Positions 43,343 through 51,248 of a stretch of 64,000 nucleotides of DNA are shown here, in pieces (the stretch's first letter is position 1; each line of letters starts with the position of its first letter). Where the stretch lies: NCBI GenBank assembly GCA_017446095.1, contig JAFSRN010000013.1:1-64000 (forward strand), given 5' to 3'. Source of the DNA: Eubacterium sp. Lineage in GTDB: Bacteria > Bacillota > Clostridia > Oscillospirales > Acutalibacteraceae. The translations under genes were made by a program, and so were the position numbers. Below the pieces are notes generated by a model. It did not search any database. It saw only the letters and a program-made list of their open reading frames with translations, and was not told the DNA's origin.

Positions 43343-44833
43343 TTATTTTACGCTTTCTGCAAATTTGATAAACTGCGCTTTGCCTGTATCGTTGCGCTCA
43401 AACACGCCGCACTGCTCAAGAATAGCGGTGAACACTTTGCCGATTTCCGCCCTGAGGATATCCTCGCAGTTATCGGCGGTAATAACGTTATTCTGCATAA
43501 TAGCCTTTGCCCACTCTTCGTGCTTTGCAATGCGCTCGTCTGCAGCGATGTCCTTGCCGTTAACCATAGCGTCCGCAAGAACATGGATTTCCTCTTTGAG
43601 GCGCGACGGCAGCACGGCAAGACCCATAACCTCGATAAGACCGATATTCTCTTTTTTGATATGGTGGTACTCGGGGTGCGGGTGGTAGTAGCCGAGCGGA
43701 CAGTCGTCGGTTGTGATGTTGTTGCGCAGCACGAGGTCAAGCTCGAACTTGCCGTTTCTCATACGTGCAATCGGGGTGATTGTGTTGTGCGGCTCGCCAT
43801 CGGTTTCGGCATAAATAAATGCGTCCTCATCGGTGTATGCGCGCCAAGCGGCAAGCACCTTATCTGCAACCTCGGCAAGCCTTGTTTTGTCTGTTGAAGC
43901 GATGCGGATAACGCTCATCGGCCACTTAACTATGCCTGCTTCAATATCCTCATAACCCGTGAAGGTGAGCGGAGTTTCAACAGGCGCTTTAGCCATTGCA
44001 AACTCGTAGTTGCCGCCCTGAAAATGCTCGTGCGTGAGGATTGAGCCGCCGACAATCGGCAGGTCTGCGTTAGAGCCCACAAAGTAGTGCGGAAAACGCT
44101 CAACAAACGCAAGCAGTTTATCAAACGCGCCGCGGTCGATAACCATGGGAATATGCTCGCTGTTGAACACTATGCAGTGCTCGTTGTAGTAAACGTACGG
44201 CGAATACTGCAGGAAGAACGGTGTGTTTGCAAGTTGCATCGGGATGATGCGGTGGTTCTGCCTTGCAGGGTGGTTGAACCTGCCCATATAGCCCTCGTTT
44301 TCCTTGCAAAGCTGGCACTTGGGGTAGTCGCTCTGCTTCATCGTAAGGGCAGCGGCAATCGCCTTGGGATCCTTTTCCGGCTTGGAGAGGTTAATGGTAA
44401 TATCAATGTCACCGTATTCGGTTTTGGTAATCCATTTAACGTCGTTTTTAATGCGGTATGTGCGTATGTAGTCGGAAGCCTTGGAAAGTGTGTAGTAATA
44501 ATCTGTGGCAGCTTTAGGGGATTCGGCGTATAATGCGTCGAATCTCTTAATAACCTCGGACGGGCGCGGGGTAAGAACGCCCATAATCTTTGTGTCAAAC
44601 AGGTCGCGCTCAACAATGCTGTAGCCGCAAAGACCGTTAGCGCACGCGGTGTCAAGCAGGGTTTTAAGGATATCCTCAAGCTCCCATGACTCGTCAATAT
44701 CGCAGTCCTCAAAATCCGTAAAATCCATTACCTGGCAAACGGAATTGATGGCGTAGATGCGGTCTGCTTCCTCGATAAGATTATTCTTTACAGCGTAGTT
44801 TACAAGCGCCTTTACTGCCTCAAAATTATTCAT
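43343..44833 (-). CDS. galT: UDP-glucose--hexose-1-phosphate uridylyltransferase (Firmicutes type GalT)
   Basis: A 496-residue enzyme of the GalT type 2 found in Firmicutes, transferring UMP between UDP-glucose and galactose-1-phosphate in the Leloir pathway. Characteristic segments are VMGVLTPRPSEV-like KIMGVLTPRPSEVIKRF, RFNHPARQNHRIIPM, FVGSNADLPIVGGSILTHEH with the His-rich active loop, and LGYYHPHPEYHHIKKENIG. The start has GGAGG upstream and a promoter at 44864-44892. galK and galE are not in the window. Confidence 0.93.
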   Translation of the reverse strand: MNNFEAVKALVNYAVKNNLIEEADRIYAINSVCQVMDFTDFEDCDIDESWELEDILKTLLDTACANGLCGYSIVERDLFDTKIMGVLTPRPSEVIKRFDALYAESPKAATDYYYTLSKASDYIRTYRIKNDVKWITKTEYGDIDITINLSKPEKDPKAIAAALTMKQSDYPKCQLCKENEGYMGRFNHPARQNHRIIPMQLANTPFFLQYSPYVYYNEHCIVFNSEHIPMVIDRGAFDKLLAFVERFPHYFVGSNADLPIVGGSILTHEHFQGGNYEFAMAKAPVETPLTFTGYEDIEAGIVKWPMSVIRIASTDKTRLAEVADKVLAAWRAYTDEDAFIYAETDGEPHNTITPIARMRNGKFELDLVLRNNITTDDCPLGYYHPHPEYHHIKKENIGLIEVMGLAVLPSRLKEEIHVLADAMVNGKDIAADERIAKHEEWAKAIMQNNVITADNCEDILRAEIGKVFTAILEQCGVFERNDTGKAQFIKFAESVK

Positions 44834-44863
44834 AGTTCAGCCTCCGGGTTATAATATGCTCTT

Positions 44864-44892
44864 ATTATAAATAATAAAAAACCTTTTTGCAA
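44864..44892 (-). promoter_or_regulatory. Promoter of galT
   Basis: TTGCAA and TATAAT separated by 17 bases on the minus strand. Its -35 is 18 bases from the palindrome at 44910-44924. Confidence 0.75.
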
Positions 44893-44909
44893 TAAATTTT
44901 TAAAAATAC

Positions 44910-44938
44910 TTTACTATAAGTAAAAAAAGTATTAAAAT
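44910..44938 (+). promoter_or_regulatory. Promoter of the LOG gene with palindromic -35
   Basis: TTTACT and TAAAAT separated by 17 bases. The -35 is the first half of a perfect palindrome, TTTACTATAAGTAAA (44910-44924), a possible regulator site between the divergent promoters. Confidence 0.5.
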
Positions 44939-44956
44939 ATATTCATACGAATATAT
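44937..44956. promoter_or_regulatory. Candidate operator palindrome ATATATTC-N4-GAATATAT
   Basis: A perfect 8-bp inverted repeat around four bases, covering the expected transcription start of the LOG promoter. Binding of a repressor there is an inference. Confidence 0.45.
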
Positions 44957-44967
44957 GGGGTGATAGT

Positions 44968-45027
44968 GTGAAAAAGGTCACCTCACTACTGCTTGCAGAT
45001 GCGGCAGGGTACATAAATATCAAATAG
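44968..45027 (+). CDS. Possible 19-residue leader peptide before the LOG gene
   Basis: GTG at 44968 preceded by GGGGTGATA opens MKKVTSLLLADAAGYINIK (GTG read as Met) and stops 14 bases before the LOG start. It is too short to judge by composition and could be chance. Confidence 0.25.
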   Translation: MKKVTSLLLADAAGYINIK

Positions 45028-45041
45028 CACGAGGTACAGAT

Positions 45042-45617
45042 ATGAATATTTGCGTATTCGGCGCGGCAAGCGTCACGATTGATAAAAAATACACCGACGC
45101 GGTGGAGATTATGGGCGAGCACCTTGCAAAAAACGGGCACAATCTTGTGTTCGGTTCAGGCAGCACGGGCAATATGGGTGCGGCTGCGCGCGGCTTCAGG
45201 AAAGGCGGCGGCAAAACGCACGGCGTTATACCGAATTTCTTTAAAGAGGATTTAAACGAGTTTGTTGATTTTACCTGCGACGAGATGACTTACACAGAGT
45301 CCATGCGCGAGCGTAAATTCGTTATGGAGGATCTGGCGGACGCGTTTATTATTACCCCCGGCGGTATCGGCACATTTGAGGAGTTTTTTGAAATTCTTAC
45401 CTTAAAGCAGCTCGGCAGGCACAGGAAGCCGATTGCGGTTTACAACATCGACGGCTACTACGATATGCTTGATAATTCGATTAACCACTCGATTGAAGAG
45501 GGTTTTATCAAGGAGAGCTGCAGGGCGCTGTTTGTGGTTTTTGACTCGCTTGAAGGCTTGCTTGATTACATCGAAAACGATGATATGCAAGGGCTTACAA
45601 TCAAAGATTTAAAGTAG
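45042..45617 (+). CDS. LOG family protein (nucleoside 5'-monophosphate phosphoribohydrolase type)
   Basis: A 191-residue protein of the LOG family (TIGR00730). It has the Rossmann-like start NICVFGAASV, FGSGSTGNMGAAARG, the conserved TESMRERKFVM region and the hallmark PGGIGTFEEFFE. Plant and bacterial members release a base from nucleoside monophosphates (cytokinin activation); the bacterial substrate here is not known. It is followed eight bases later by the cytidylate-kinase-like gene. Confidence 0.92.
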   Translation: MNICVFGAASVTIDKKYTDAVEIMGEHLAKNGHNLVFGSGSTGNMGAAARGFRKGGGKTHGVIPNFFKEDLNEFVDFTCDEMTYTESMRERKFVMEDLADAFIITPGGIGTFEEFFEILTLKQLGRHRKPIAVYNIDGYYDMLDNSINHSIEEGFIKESCRALFVVFDSLEGLLDYIENDDMQGLTIKDLK

Positions 45618-45625
45618 GTGGAAGT

Positions 45626-46228
45626 ATGAAGAATTATGTTATTTGCATCGGCAGGCAGTTCTGCAGCGGCGGCAGGCAGGTTGGCAAAATGCTTGCTGAA
45701 CGCCTTGGCATTGACTTTTACGACGCCGAGCTTTTGCGCGCAAAGGCAAAGGAAATGGGCGTTGAGGACGGCATATTTGATATGTTTGACGAAAAGCCCA
45801 CGCGCAGCTTCCTGTTTTCCGTAGTGATGGATCCTTACGCGATTGACAGCGCGGTTAACGAGGGCAAGGTTGTGGAGGCGCAGCGCAAGGTTATGTCCGA
45901 GGCGGCGGATAAAGGCTCGTGCGTAATCGTTGGCAGGCGTGCAGATAAAATCCTTGAGGACGGCTACAACGTAGTAAGCGTATTCATCGGCGCGGATATG
46001 GAACACCGCATTGCGCGTTACCTTGAGCGCGAGAGTATGAACGAGCGCTCGGCACGCCGTTTTATTGAACGCAAGGACAGAGAGCGCGCAACGTACTACA
46101 ACTACATCGGCGACGGCAGGTGGGGCAAGGCGGATAACTACGCAATGTGCTTTAACACCTCGAAGATGGAAAAGGAAAAAATCGTTGACATAATCGCAGA
46201 TTACATCAACGAGGAATTCGGCGAATAG
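45626..46228 (+). CDS. Cytidylate kinase-like family protein
   Basis: A 200-residue protein of the cytidylate-kinase-like family. The N-terminus ICIGRQFCSGGRQVGKMLA is a P-loop region in which GRQxxSGG replaces the classic GxxGxGK; VIVGRRADKIL, ARYLERESMNERSARRFIERKDRERATYY match the family's lid and adenine-binding parts. Enzyme activity is unproven for the group. It may be co-transcribed with the LOG gene, which also handles nucleotides. Confidence 0.85.
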   Translation: MKNYVICIGRQFCSGGRQVGKMLAERLGIDFYDAELLRAKAKEMGVEDGIFDMFDEKPTRSFLFSVVMDPYAIDSAVNEGKVVEAQRKVMSEAADKGSCVIVGRRADKILEDGYNVVSVFIGADMEHRIARYLERESMNERSARRFIERKDRERATYYNYIGDGRWGKADNYAMCFNTSKMEKEKIVDIIADYINEEFGE

Positions 46229-46251
46229 CCGGACAATAGTCGATACATAAC

Positions 46252-46286
46252 AAAAGACGGTACGGGATAACCATACCGTCTTTTTT
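46252..46286. terminator. Bidirectional terminator, cytidylate-kinase-like gene / rubrerythrin
   Basis: AAAAGACGGTA and TACCGTCTTTT with an 11-base loop and T/A runs. Confidence 0.85.
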
Positions 46287-46290
46287 GCTA

Positions 46291-46830
46291 TTAATAGTTC
46301 TTTTCGTTGAGTTCAAAGTATGCCTGGGGATGAGCGCACACGGGGCAGATTTGCGGTGCCTTTGTGCCGACTACAATGTGACCGCAGTTGCGGCATTCCC
46401 AAACCTTAACCTCGCTCTTTTCAAACACCTGCTGTGTTTCCACATTACTGAGCAGCTTTCTGTAGCGTTCTTCGTGTTCCTTTTCGATAGCGGCAACCAT
46501 GCGGAATTTCGCTGCAAGGGCGGTAAAGCCTTCCTCCTCGGCAGTCTTTGCAAAGCCCTCGTACATATCTGTCCACTCGTAGTTTTCGCCCTCGGCTGCA
46601 GCCTGAAGATTCTGCGCGGTGTCGCCGATTCCCTCAAGTTCCTTGAACCACATTTTTGCGTGCTCTTTTTCGTTATCTGCAGTTTTGAGGAAGAGCGCTG
46701 CAATCTGCTCAAAGCCCTCTTTCTTTGCCTTTGAAGCAAAGTAGGTGTACTTGTTACGCGCCTCGGATTCGCCCGAAAAAGCAGCCCTTAAGTTCTGTTC
46801 TGTTTTTGTGCCTGCATATTTGTTTGCCAT
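46291..46830 (-). CDS. rbr: Rubrerythrin
   Basis: A 179-residue rubrerythrin, a peroxide reductase that protects anaerobes from oxidative stress. The N-terminal four-helix di-iron domain has [21 protein letters not shown] and [11 protein letters not shown] with the Glu and His ligands. The C-terminal rubredoxin-like domain binds one iron through [11 protein letters not shown] and [12 protein letters not shown] promoter lies at 46875-46903; a GGAGG precedes the ATG. Confidence 0.97.
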   Translation of the reverse strand: MANKYAGTKTEQNLRAAFSGESEARNKYTYFASKAKKEGFEQIAALFLKTADNEKEHAKMWFKELEGIGDTAQNLQAAAEGENYEWTDMYEGFAKTAEEEGFTALAAKFRMVAAIEKEHEERYRKLLSNVETQQVFEKSEVKVWECRNCGHIVVGTKAPQICPVCAHPQAYFELNEKNY

Positions 46831-46874
46831 AATAAACCCTCCGTTTTTATATTATTTTGCCCTGATTTATTTAC

Positions 46875-46903
46875 ATTATACCTGTTTTTGTATAAAAAGT
46901 AAA
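46875..46903 (-). promoter_or_regulatory. Promoter of rubrerythrin
   Basis: TTTACT and TATAAT separated by 17 bases on the minus strand. No clear PerR box was recognised. Confidence 0.65.
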
Positions 46904-46924
46904 GACTTACATTATTCAACAAAA

Positions 46925-47247
46925 AATCCCCGTGTCAAACGGGGATTCCAGCGTGTCGAAAAATCCAAGAAACAAATTCGACACGCTGTGAGGATGAACG
47001 AAAAAGATGCAGAATCCCGTTTTCTTGCGAACTTTGCTGTACGACGGTACCGCTTGTGAGCAAAAAACGAGAAACGCCAAAACCCGCAGGAACTCAATGT
47101 TTCTGCGGGTTTTCATAGATGTTTTTTATCAGGTGCTTCGCACGCGGAGCGTCGGGGTCGCCGCTCCCTACTATTTCTCCTAAATAGTATTTCGGCGTGG
47201 TTATGCACTTTTTCGACAGCCTCAAATCCCCACGTCAAGTGGGGATT
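46925..47247. repeat. Gene-free repeat region with two matched hairpins 300 bp apart
   Basis: This gap (46831-47250, 420 bases) contains no gene. Two 23-base hairpins lie exactly 300 bases apart: AATCCCCGT-GTCAA-ACGGGGATT (46925-46947) and AATCCCCAC-GTCAA-GTGGGGATT (47225-47247). They have the same loop and compensatory changes in the stem. Between are an inverted repeat CAGCGTGTCGAA / TTCGACACGCTG (46949-46988), a terminator-like hairpin AAAACCCGCAG / CTGCGGGTTTT (47079-47113), a GGAGCGTC...GCTCCCTAC palindromic module (47144-47171) as at 1051, and ACTATTT-CTCCT-AAATAGT (47170-47188). The second hairpin ends the ktrA side. Confidence 0.75.
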
Positions 47248-47250
47248 ATG

Positions 47251-47892
47251 TTATGTTAATTTCTTGATATCATCTTTGCTGCCCATAATGATTATATGCT
47301 CGTTCTTTGAGAACACATATTCAGGGTCTTTGATTGCCGTAACAGTGCCGTTTTCGTCCTTGCTGGCGATAACGCTTATGCCGAGCTTTTTGCGCACGTT
47401 AAGGGTAACAAGGCTCTTGCCGCTCCACGAGTTAGGCACTCTGATTTCGTAAATACCCTCGTCGTCGCTGAGCTTGATAAAATCGTAGATGTTGCGGTTT
47501 GAATACTCAACGGCGGTTGTAAACGCGCTTGCACGTTCGGGATAAATAATTGAGTCAGCGCCTGCCATGCCCAGAAAGCGCTCGTGTACGGACGACGACG
47601 CCTTTGCAATAACCTGCTTTGCACCAAGACGCTTGAGGTGGTCAACGATAACAAGGCTTTCCTGGAACTTGCCAATGCATACAAAAATATAGTCGTAGTC
47701 CTCAATGCCAAGCGCCTCAAGATTGCTGTAAAGTGTGTAATCGCCGATTTCCGCAGCCGTAACCTTGTGCGAAAGCTCGTCAATCAGTTTTTCATTCCTG
47801 TCAACAAGCATAACCTCGTTGCCCAGCTTGCAAAGTTCAATCGCAAGGTGCTTGCCAAACCTGCCTGCGCCTATAACAAGTGTAGTGTTCAT
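47251..47892 (-). CDS. ktrA: Potassium uptake regulatory subunit KtrA
   Basis: A 213-residue RCK-type protein gating a KtrB channel. Residues 4-30 carry the Rossmann motif LVIGAGRFGKHLAIELCKLG with NAD/ATP-binding Asp further on (VMLVDRNEKLID), and the C-terminal TrkA_C domain follows (about 130-213). One RCK unit, rather than two as in TrkA, suggests KtrA. It follows ktrB by 32 bases. Confidence 0.93.
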   Translation of the reverse strand: MNTTLVIGAGRFGKHLAIELCKLGNEVMLVDRNEKLIDELSHKVTAAEIGDYTLYSNLEALGIEDYDYIFVCIGKFQESLVIVDHLKRLGAKQVIAKASSSVHERFLGMAGADSIIYPERASAFTTAVEYSNRNIYDFIKLSDDEGIYEIRVPNSWSGKSLVTLNVRKKLGISVIASKDENGTVTAIKDPEYVFSKNEHIIIMGSKDDIKKLT

Positions 47893-47924
47893 CTGTATAA
47901 TTCCTTCCTTTTAATAGGTGTTTG

Positions 47925-49265
47925 CTATCCTACCATTATGTTGCATTTTGGCTTTTTAGCGTTTGTTTTTGGCTTTGTCTGAACAAACGACAACGCCAGA
48001 ATCAAGCTCGTCAGCCTGCCTATGTACATCAGCAGTATGATTACAATTTTTGCCGTCGGGCACAGCCACGGCGTAATGCCTGCGCTCATACCTACCGTGC
48101 CGATTGCAGAGGTACACTCCATAATTATATCAATCAGCGTTGCACCGTACTGCACGGATTTTATTATTATGCACGCCACGAAAATCAGCATAAAGTTGAT
48201 TACAACTATTGATACGGATTTTTTAATCGTTTCAAGCGTGATGCGCCTGCCGAAAACGTTAACCTGATCCTTGCCGCGGATTTCGCTTACAACGCACAGG
48301 ATAATTACGGTAATCGTGGTTGTTTTAACACCGCCTGCGGTTGAGCCCGTTGAGCCGCCGATGAACATAAACAGAGTGGTCAGCATTTTTGAAAGCGGCG
48401 TCATAGAGCCGATATCAACGCTGTTAAAGCCTGCCGTCCTCGGCGTAACGCTGCAGAAAAATGCGTTGAGCAGCTTTTTGCCAAGAGTCATATTTGCAAG
48501 CGTGTGGTTGTATTCAAAGAAGAAAAACATTATTGTACCGCTAAGCAGCAGCACGCCTGTTGTGATAAGCGTGAGCTTGGTGTGAACGCTGAAGTGCGAA
48601 AAGCGGAACTTCCTAAGGCGCATATCCTCCCACACAATAAAGCCAAGACCGCCGAACACAATCAGCAGCGACAGCGTGATGATAATCACATAGTCGCCGT
48701 TAACGGTTATAAGCGAGGAGGAGGGGATGTACTGCCCCATAAGGTCAAAGCCTGCGTTACAGTAAGCGGATATGCTTGTGAATATCGCCATATATATTCC
48801 GCGGCGCATACCTGCAACAGGAACAAAGCGCAACGAGAGGATTGCCGCGCCTGCAGCCTCGCACAAAACGGTGAAGATAACTACCGAGCGCACAAGGTTT
48901 TTAGCGTCGCCAAGTGTCATTGAGCCGATGCTCTCTTTAAGCATCATACGCTGCTTAAGGCTCATCTTCATGCCGAGCAGCCTTACCACGCCGGAAAGGA
49001 TTGTTACAAAGCCCAGACCGCCTATCTGGATAAGCGATATAATTACAATCTGACCGAATACAGTCCAGTTTGAAAATGTGTCAAAAGGAACAAGTCCCGT
49101 AATACAAGCCGCCGAAGTAGCAGTAAACAGTGCATCAATAAATGACGCACCGCCTGTTTTAGAGCTTATGGGCAACAGCAGCAGCCCTGTACCTGCAAGG
49201 ATAAGCAGGGCAAAGCTGATTGCCGTTATTTTGGGGTATGTAAGGGATTTGTTCTTTGTTCTCAT
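47925..49265 (-). CDS. ktrB: Potassium uptake channel subunit KtrB (TrkH family)
   Basis: A 446-residue membrane protein of the TrkH/KtrB superfamily with about ten helices and four pore loops, for example SAACITGLVPFDTFS, SAYCNAGFDLMGQY, VTPRTAGFNSVDIG, STGSTAGGVKTTTI and CTSAIGTVGMSAGIT. It moves K+ into the cell and works with KtrA. Its start overlaps the end of the dehydratase gene by one base. Confidence 0.93.
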   Translation of the reverse strand: MRTKNKSLTYPKITAISFALLILAGTGLLLLPISSKTGGASFIDALFTATSAACITGLVPFDTFSNWTVFGQIVIISLIQIGGLGFVTILSGVVRLLGMKMSLKQRMMLKESIGSMTLGDAKNLVRSVVIFTVLCEAAGAAILSLRFVPVAGMRRGIYMAIFTSISAYCNAGFDLMGQYIPSSSLITVNGDYVIIITLSLLIVFGGLGFIVWEDMRLRKFRFSHFSVHTKLTLITTGVLLLSGTIMFFFFEYNHTLANMTLGKKLLNAFFCSVTPRTAGFNSVDIGSMTPLSKMLTTLFMFIGGSTGSTAGGVKTTTITVIILCVVSEIRGKDQVNVFGRRITLETIKKSVSIVVINFMLIFVACIIIKSVQYGATLIDIIMECTSAIGTVGMSAGITPWLCPTAKIVIILLMYIGRLTSLILALSFVQTKPKTNAKKPKCNIMVG

Positions 49266-51190
49266 TATGCGTTATCGGGTTTGTAGTTCGGGATATACTT
49301 CATAAGTATGCCCCTTACGTTTTCGTCATTGATGTCGGAAAGTTCAGCCAGCATCTTTTCAAATTCTTCCGTGTCGATATCCTGCGGCTGGGTGACGTAA
49401 ATCTTCTCATTAGCCGTTTTTTCTCTTGTGGCAAGCTCGCTTTCCATAGCAAGCTCTTCGTACAGCTTTTCGCCGGGGCGAAGCCCTGTGATTTCAATAC
49501 CGATTTCGTCAACCGTGTAGCCTGAAAGCTGAATCAGATTTACAGCCAGATCCATAATCTTAACCGGCTCGCCCATATCGAGCACAAACACCTCGCCGCC
49601 CTTTGCAAGACCGCCTGCCTGGCACACAAGCTGCGCCGCTTCGGGGATAGTCATAAAGTAGCGTGTGATGTCCTTGTGCGTAACCTTTACGGGACCGCCG
49701 TTTTCAATCTGCTTTTTGAAAATCGGAATAACCGAGCCGTGCGAGCCAAGCACGTTGCCGAAACGCACTGCGGCGTATTCCGTGTTATCACTGAATTTAT
49801 CCATATACTGCACAATAATTTCCGTAATTCGTTTTGTGCAGCCCATTACGTTTGTGGGGTTAACAGCCTTGTCGGTTGAGAGGATAACCATCTTCGGCAC
49901 CTTGAACTCGTCTGCGATAAGCGCAACGTTGTATGTGCCGAAAACGTTGTTTTTAACTGCCTCGCACGGGCTGTCCTCCATAAGCGGAACGTGCTTGTGC
50001 GCCGCTGCGTGGAACACAACGTCGGGGTGGAATTCACCAAACACCTCGCGCAGCCTGTCCATATCGCGAACCGAGCCGATACGCACCTGAATGTCAATAA
50101 CGTCGCCGTATTTTTCTTTAAGGTCGTTTTGCAGTTCGTAAGCACAGTTTTCGTATATATCAAAAATTACAATCGTTTTGGGGTCGTAACGCGCAACCTG
50201 CGTGCAGAGCTCTGCGCCGATTGAACCGCCGCCGCCCGTAACAAGCACGGTTTTGCCAATAAGATAGCGGCAGACCTTTTTGTCAAGCTTAACTTCGGGG
50301 CGCGAAAGCAGGTCGGCAATGTCAACCTTACGGATTCGCCTGTTGCCGCCCTCCTCAAACATCTCTGTAATCGAGGGGCTGATTTTAACCTTGGCGCCTG
50401 TCTGCATAGCGAGGTCAAGCAGTTCCTTCTGCTTTTTCTGCGGGGCAGAGGGAAGCGAGAGGATAACTGTGTCAATCTTGTACTTGCGCACCATTTCCGG
50501 TATTTTGCTGCAGGAACCCACAACCTTAACGCCGTTAATAACCTTTTTGTATTTAGACGGGTTATCGTCAAGCGCAATGATGGGTTTGCCGTCTTTGTAA
50601 GCGTCGTTACGCAGGGTTTCAATAACAAAGTTACCCATAAAGCCTGCGCCCACAATCATAACGCGCGGATGCTCTGTGCTTCTGTCAACATTGCTGAAAG
50701 CCACCGCTCTGCGCAGAATTCTGTAGCCAAAGCGTATGCCGACGATAAACGCCGCGTCGATAACGATGCCGAATATATAGCGCCAGAAGGCGATATGCGC
50801 GTTGTAGTGAAGCAGCTGCTCGAACACGAGCCTGTCCATCAGCATCAGCATACCCATATCCACGGTTGCCGCAGCAACGCCGCGCACAAATTCATCCGAG
50901 CCTGCAAAACTCCACACGCTGCGGTACAAGCCAAACGAGTAGTGTATTGCCACAACGAGTGCAGCCATCACAATAAAATGCAGGTATGAAAATGCGAGTT
51001 CGGTATATGTGGTAACGATAAACGCCTTTGTGTCCGTCATTGCGATTGCAAGGTTTGCAACGAAGAACAGAGCGATGTCAACTATACCGAGGCTGATTTT
51101 TTTCAGCGTGGCGGAAAATCGACTGTCGCGGTATTTTACTTTTTCAATAGCTTCAAGTTCCTGTTCAGGATTATGTATTTCTTTTCCCAT
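49265..51190 (-). CDS. Membrane nucleoside-diphosphate-sugar dehydratase (PglF/CapD-like)
   Basis: A 641-residue protein with four N-terminal membrane helices (about 30-165). A Rossmann region (MIVGAGFMGNFVIETL) and an SDR dehydratase core (VLVTGGGGSIGAELCTQVA, VFHAAAHKHVPLMEDSP, AVRFGNVLGSHGSVIP, ITGLRPGEKLYEEL) follow. Such enzymes are UDP-GlcNAc 4,6-dehydratases for polysaccharide or glycoprotein sugars. It has its own promoter at 51217-51245 and is coupled to ktrB by one base, an odd functional mix. Confidence 0.9.
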   Translation of the reverse strand: MGKEIHNPEQELEAIEKVKYRDSRFSATLKKISLGIVDIALFFVANLAIAMTDTKAFIVTTYTELAFSYLHFIVMAALVVAIHYSFGLYRSVWSFAGSDEFVRGVAAATVDMGMLMLMDRLVFEQLLHYNAHIAFWRYIFGIVIDAAFIVGIRFGYRILRRAVAFSNVDRSTEHPRVMIVGAGFMGNFVIETLRNDAYKDGKPIIALDDNPSKYKKVINGVKVVGSCSKIPEMVRKYKIDTVILSLPSAPQKKQKELLDLAMQTGAKVKISPSITEMFEEGGNRRIRKVDIADLLSRPEVKLDKKVCRYLIGKTVLVTGGGGSIGAELCTQVARYDPKTIVIFDIYENCAYELQNDLKEKYGDVIDIQVRIGSVRDMDRLREVFGEFHPDVVFHAAAHKHVPLMEDSPCEAVKNNVFGTYNVALIADEFKVPKMVILSTDKAVNPTNVMGCTKRITEIIVQYMDKFSDNTEYAAVRFGNVLGSHGSVIPIFKKQIENGGPVKVTHKDITRYFMTIPEAAQLVCQAGGLAKGGEVFVLDMGEPVKIMDLAVNLIQLSGYTVDEIGIEITGLRPGEKLYEELAMESELATREKTANEKIYVTQPQDIDTEEFEKMLAELSDINDENVRGILMKYIPNYKPDNA

Positions 51191-51216
51191 TACATCACCA
51201 AATAAGTAGTGAACTA

Positions 51217-51245
51217 ATTATAATACAATAAGACTATAATAGCAA
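51217..51245 (-). promoter_or_regulatory. Promoter of the dehydratase-ktrB-ktrA unit
   Basis: TTGCTA and TATAAT separated by 17 bases on the minus strand, directly after the CHAP gene stop. Confidence 0.65.
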
Positions 51246-51248
51246 CTC

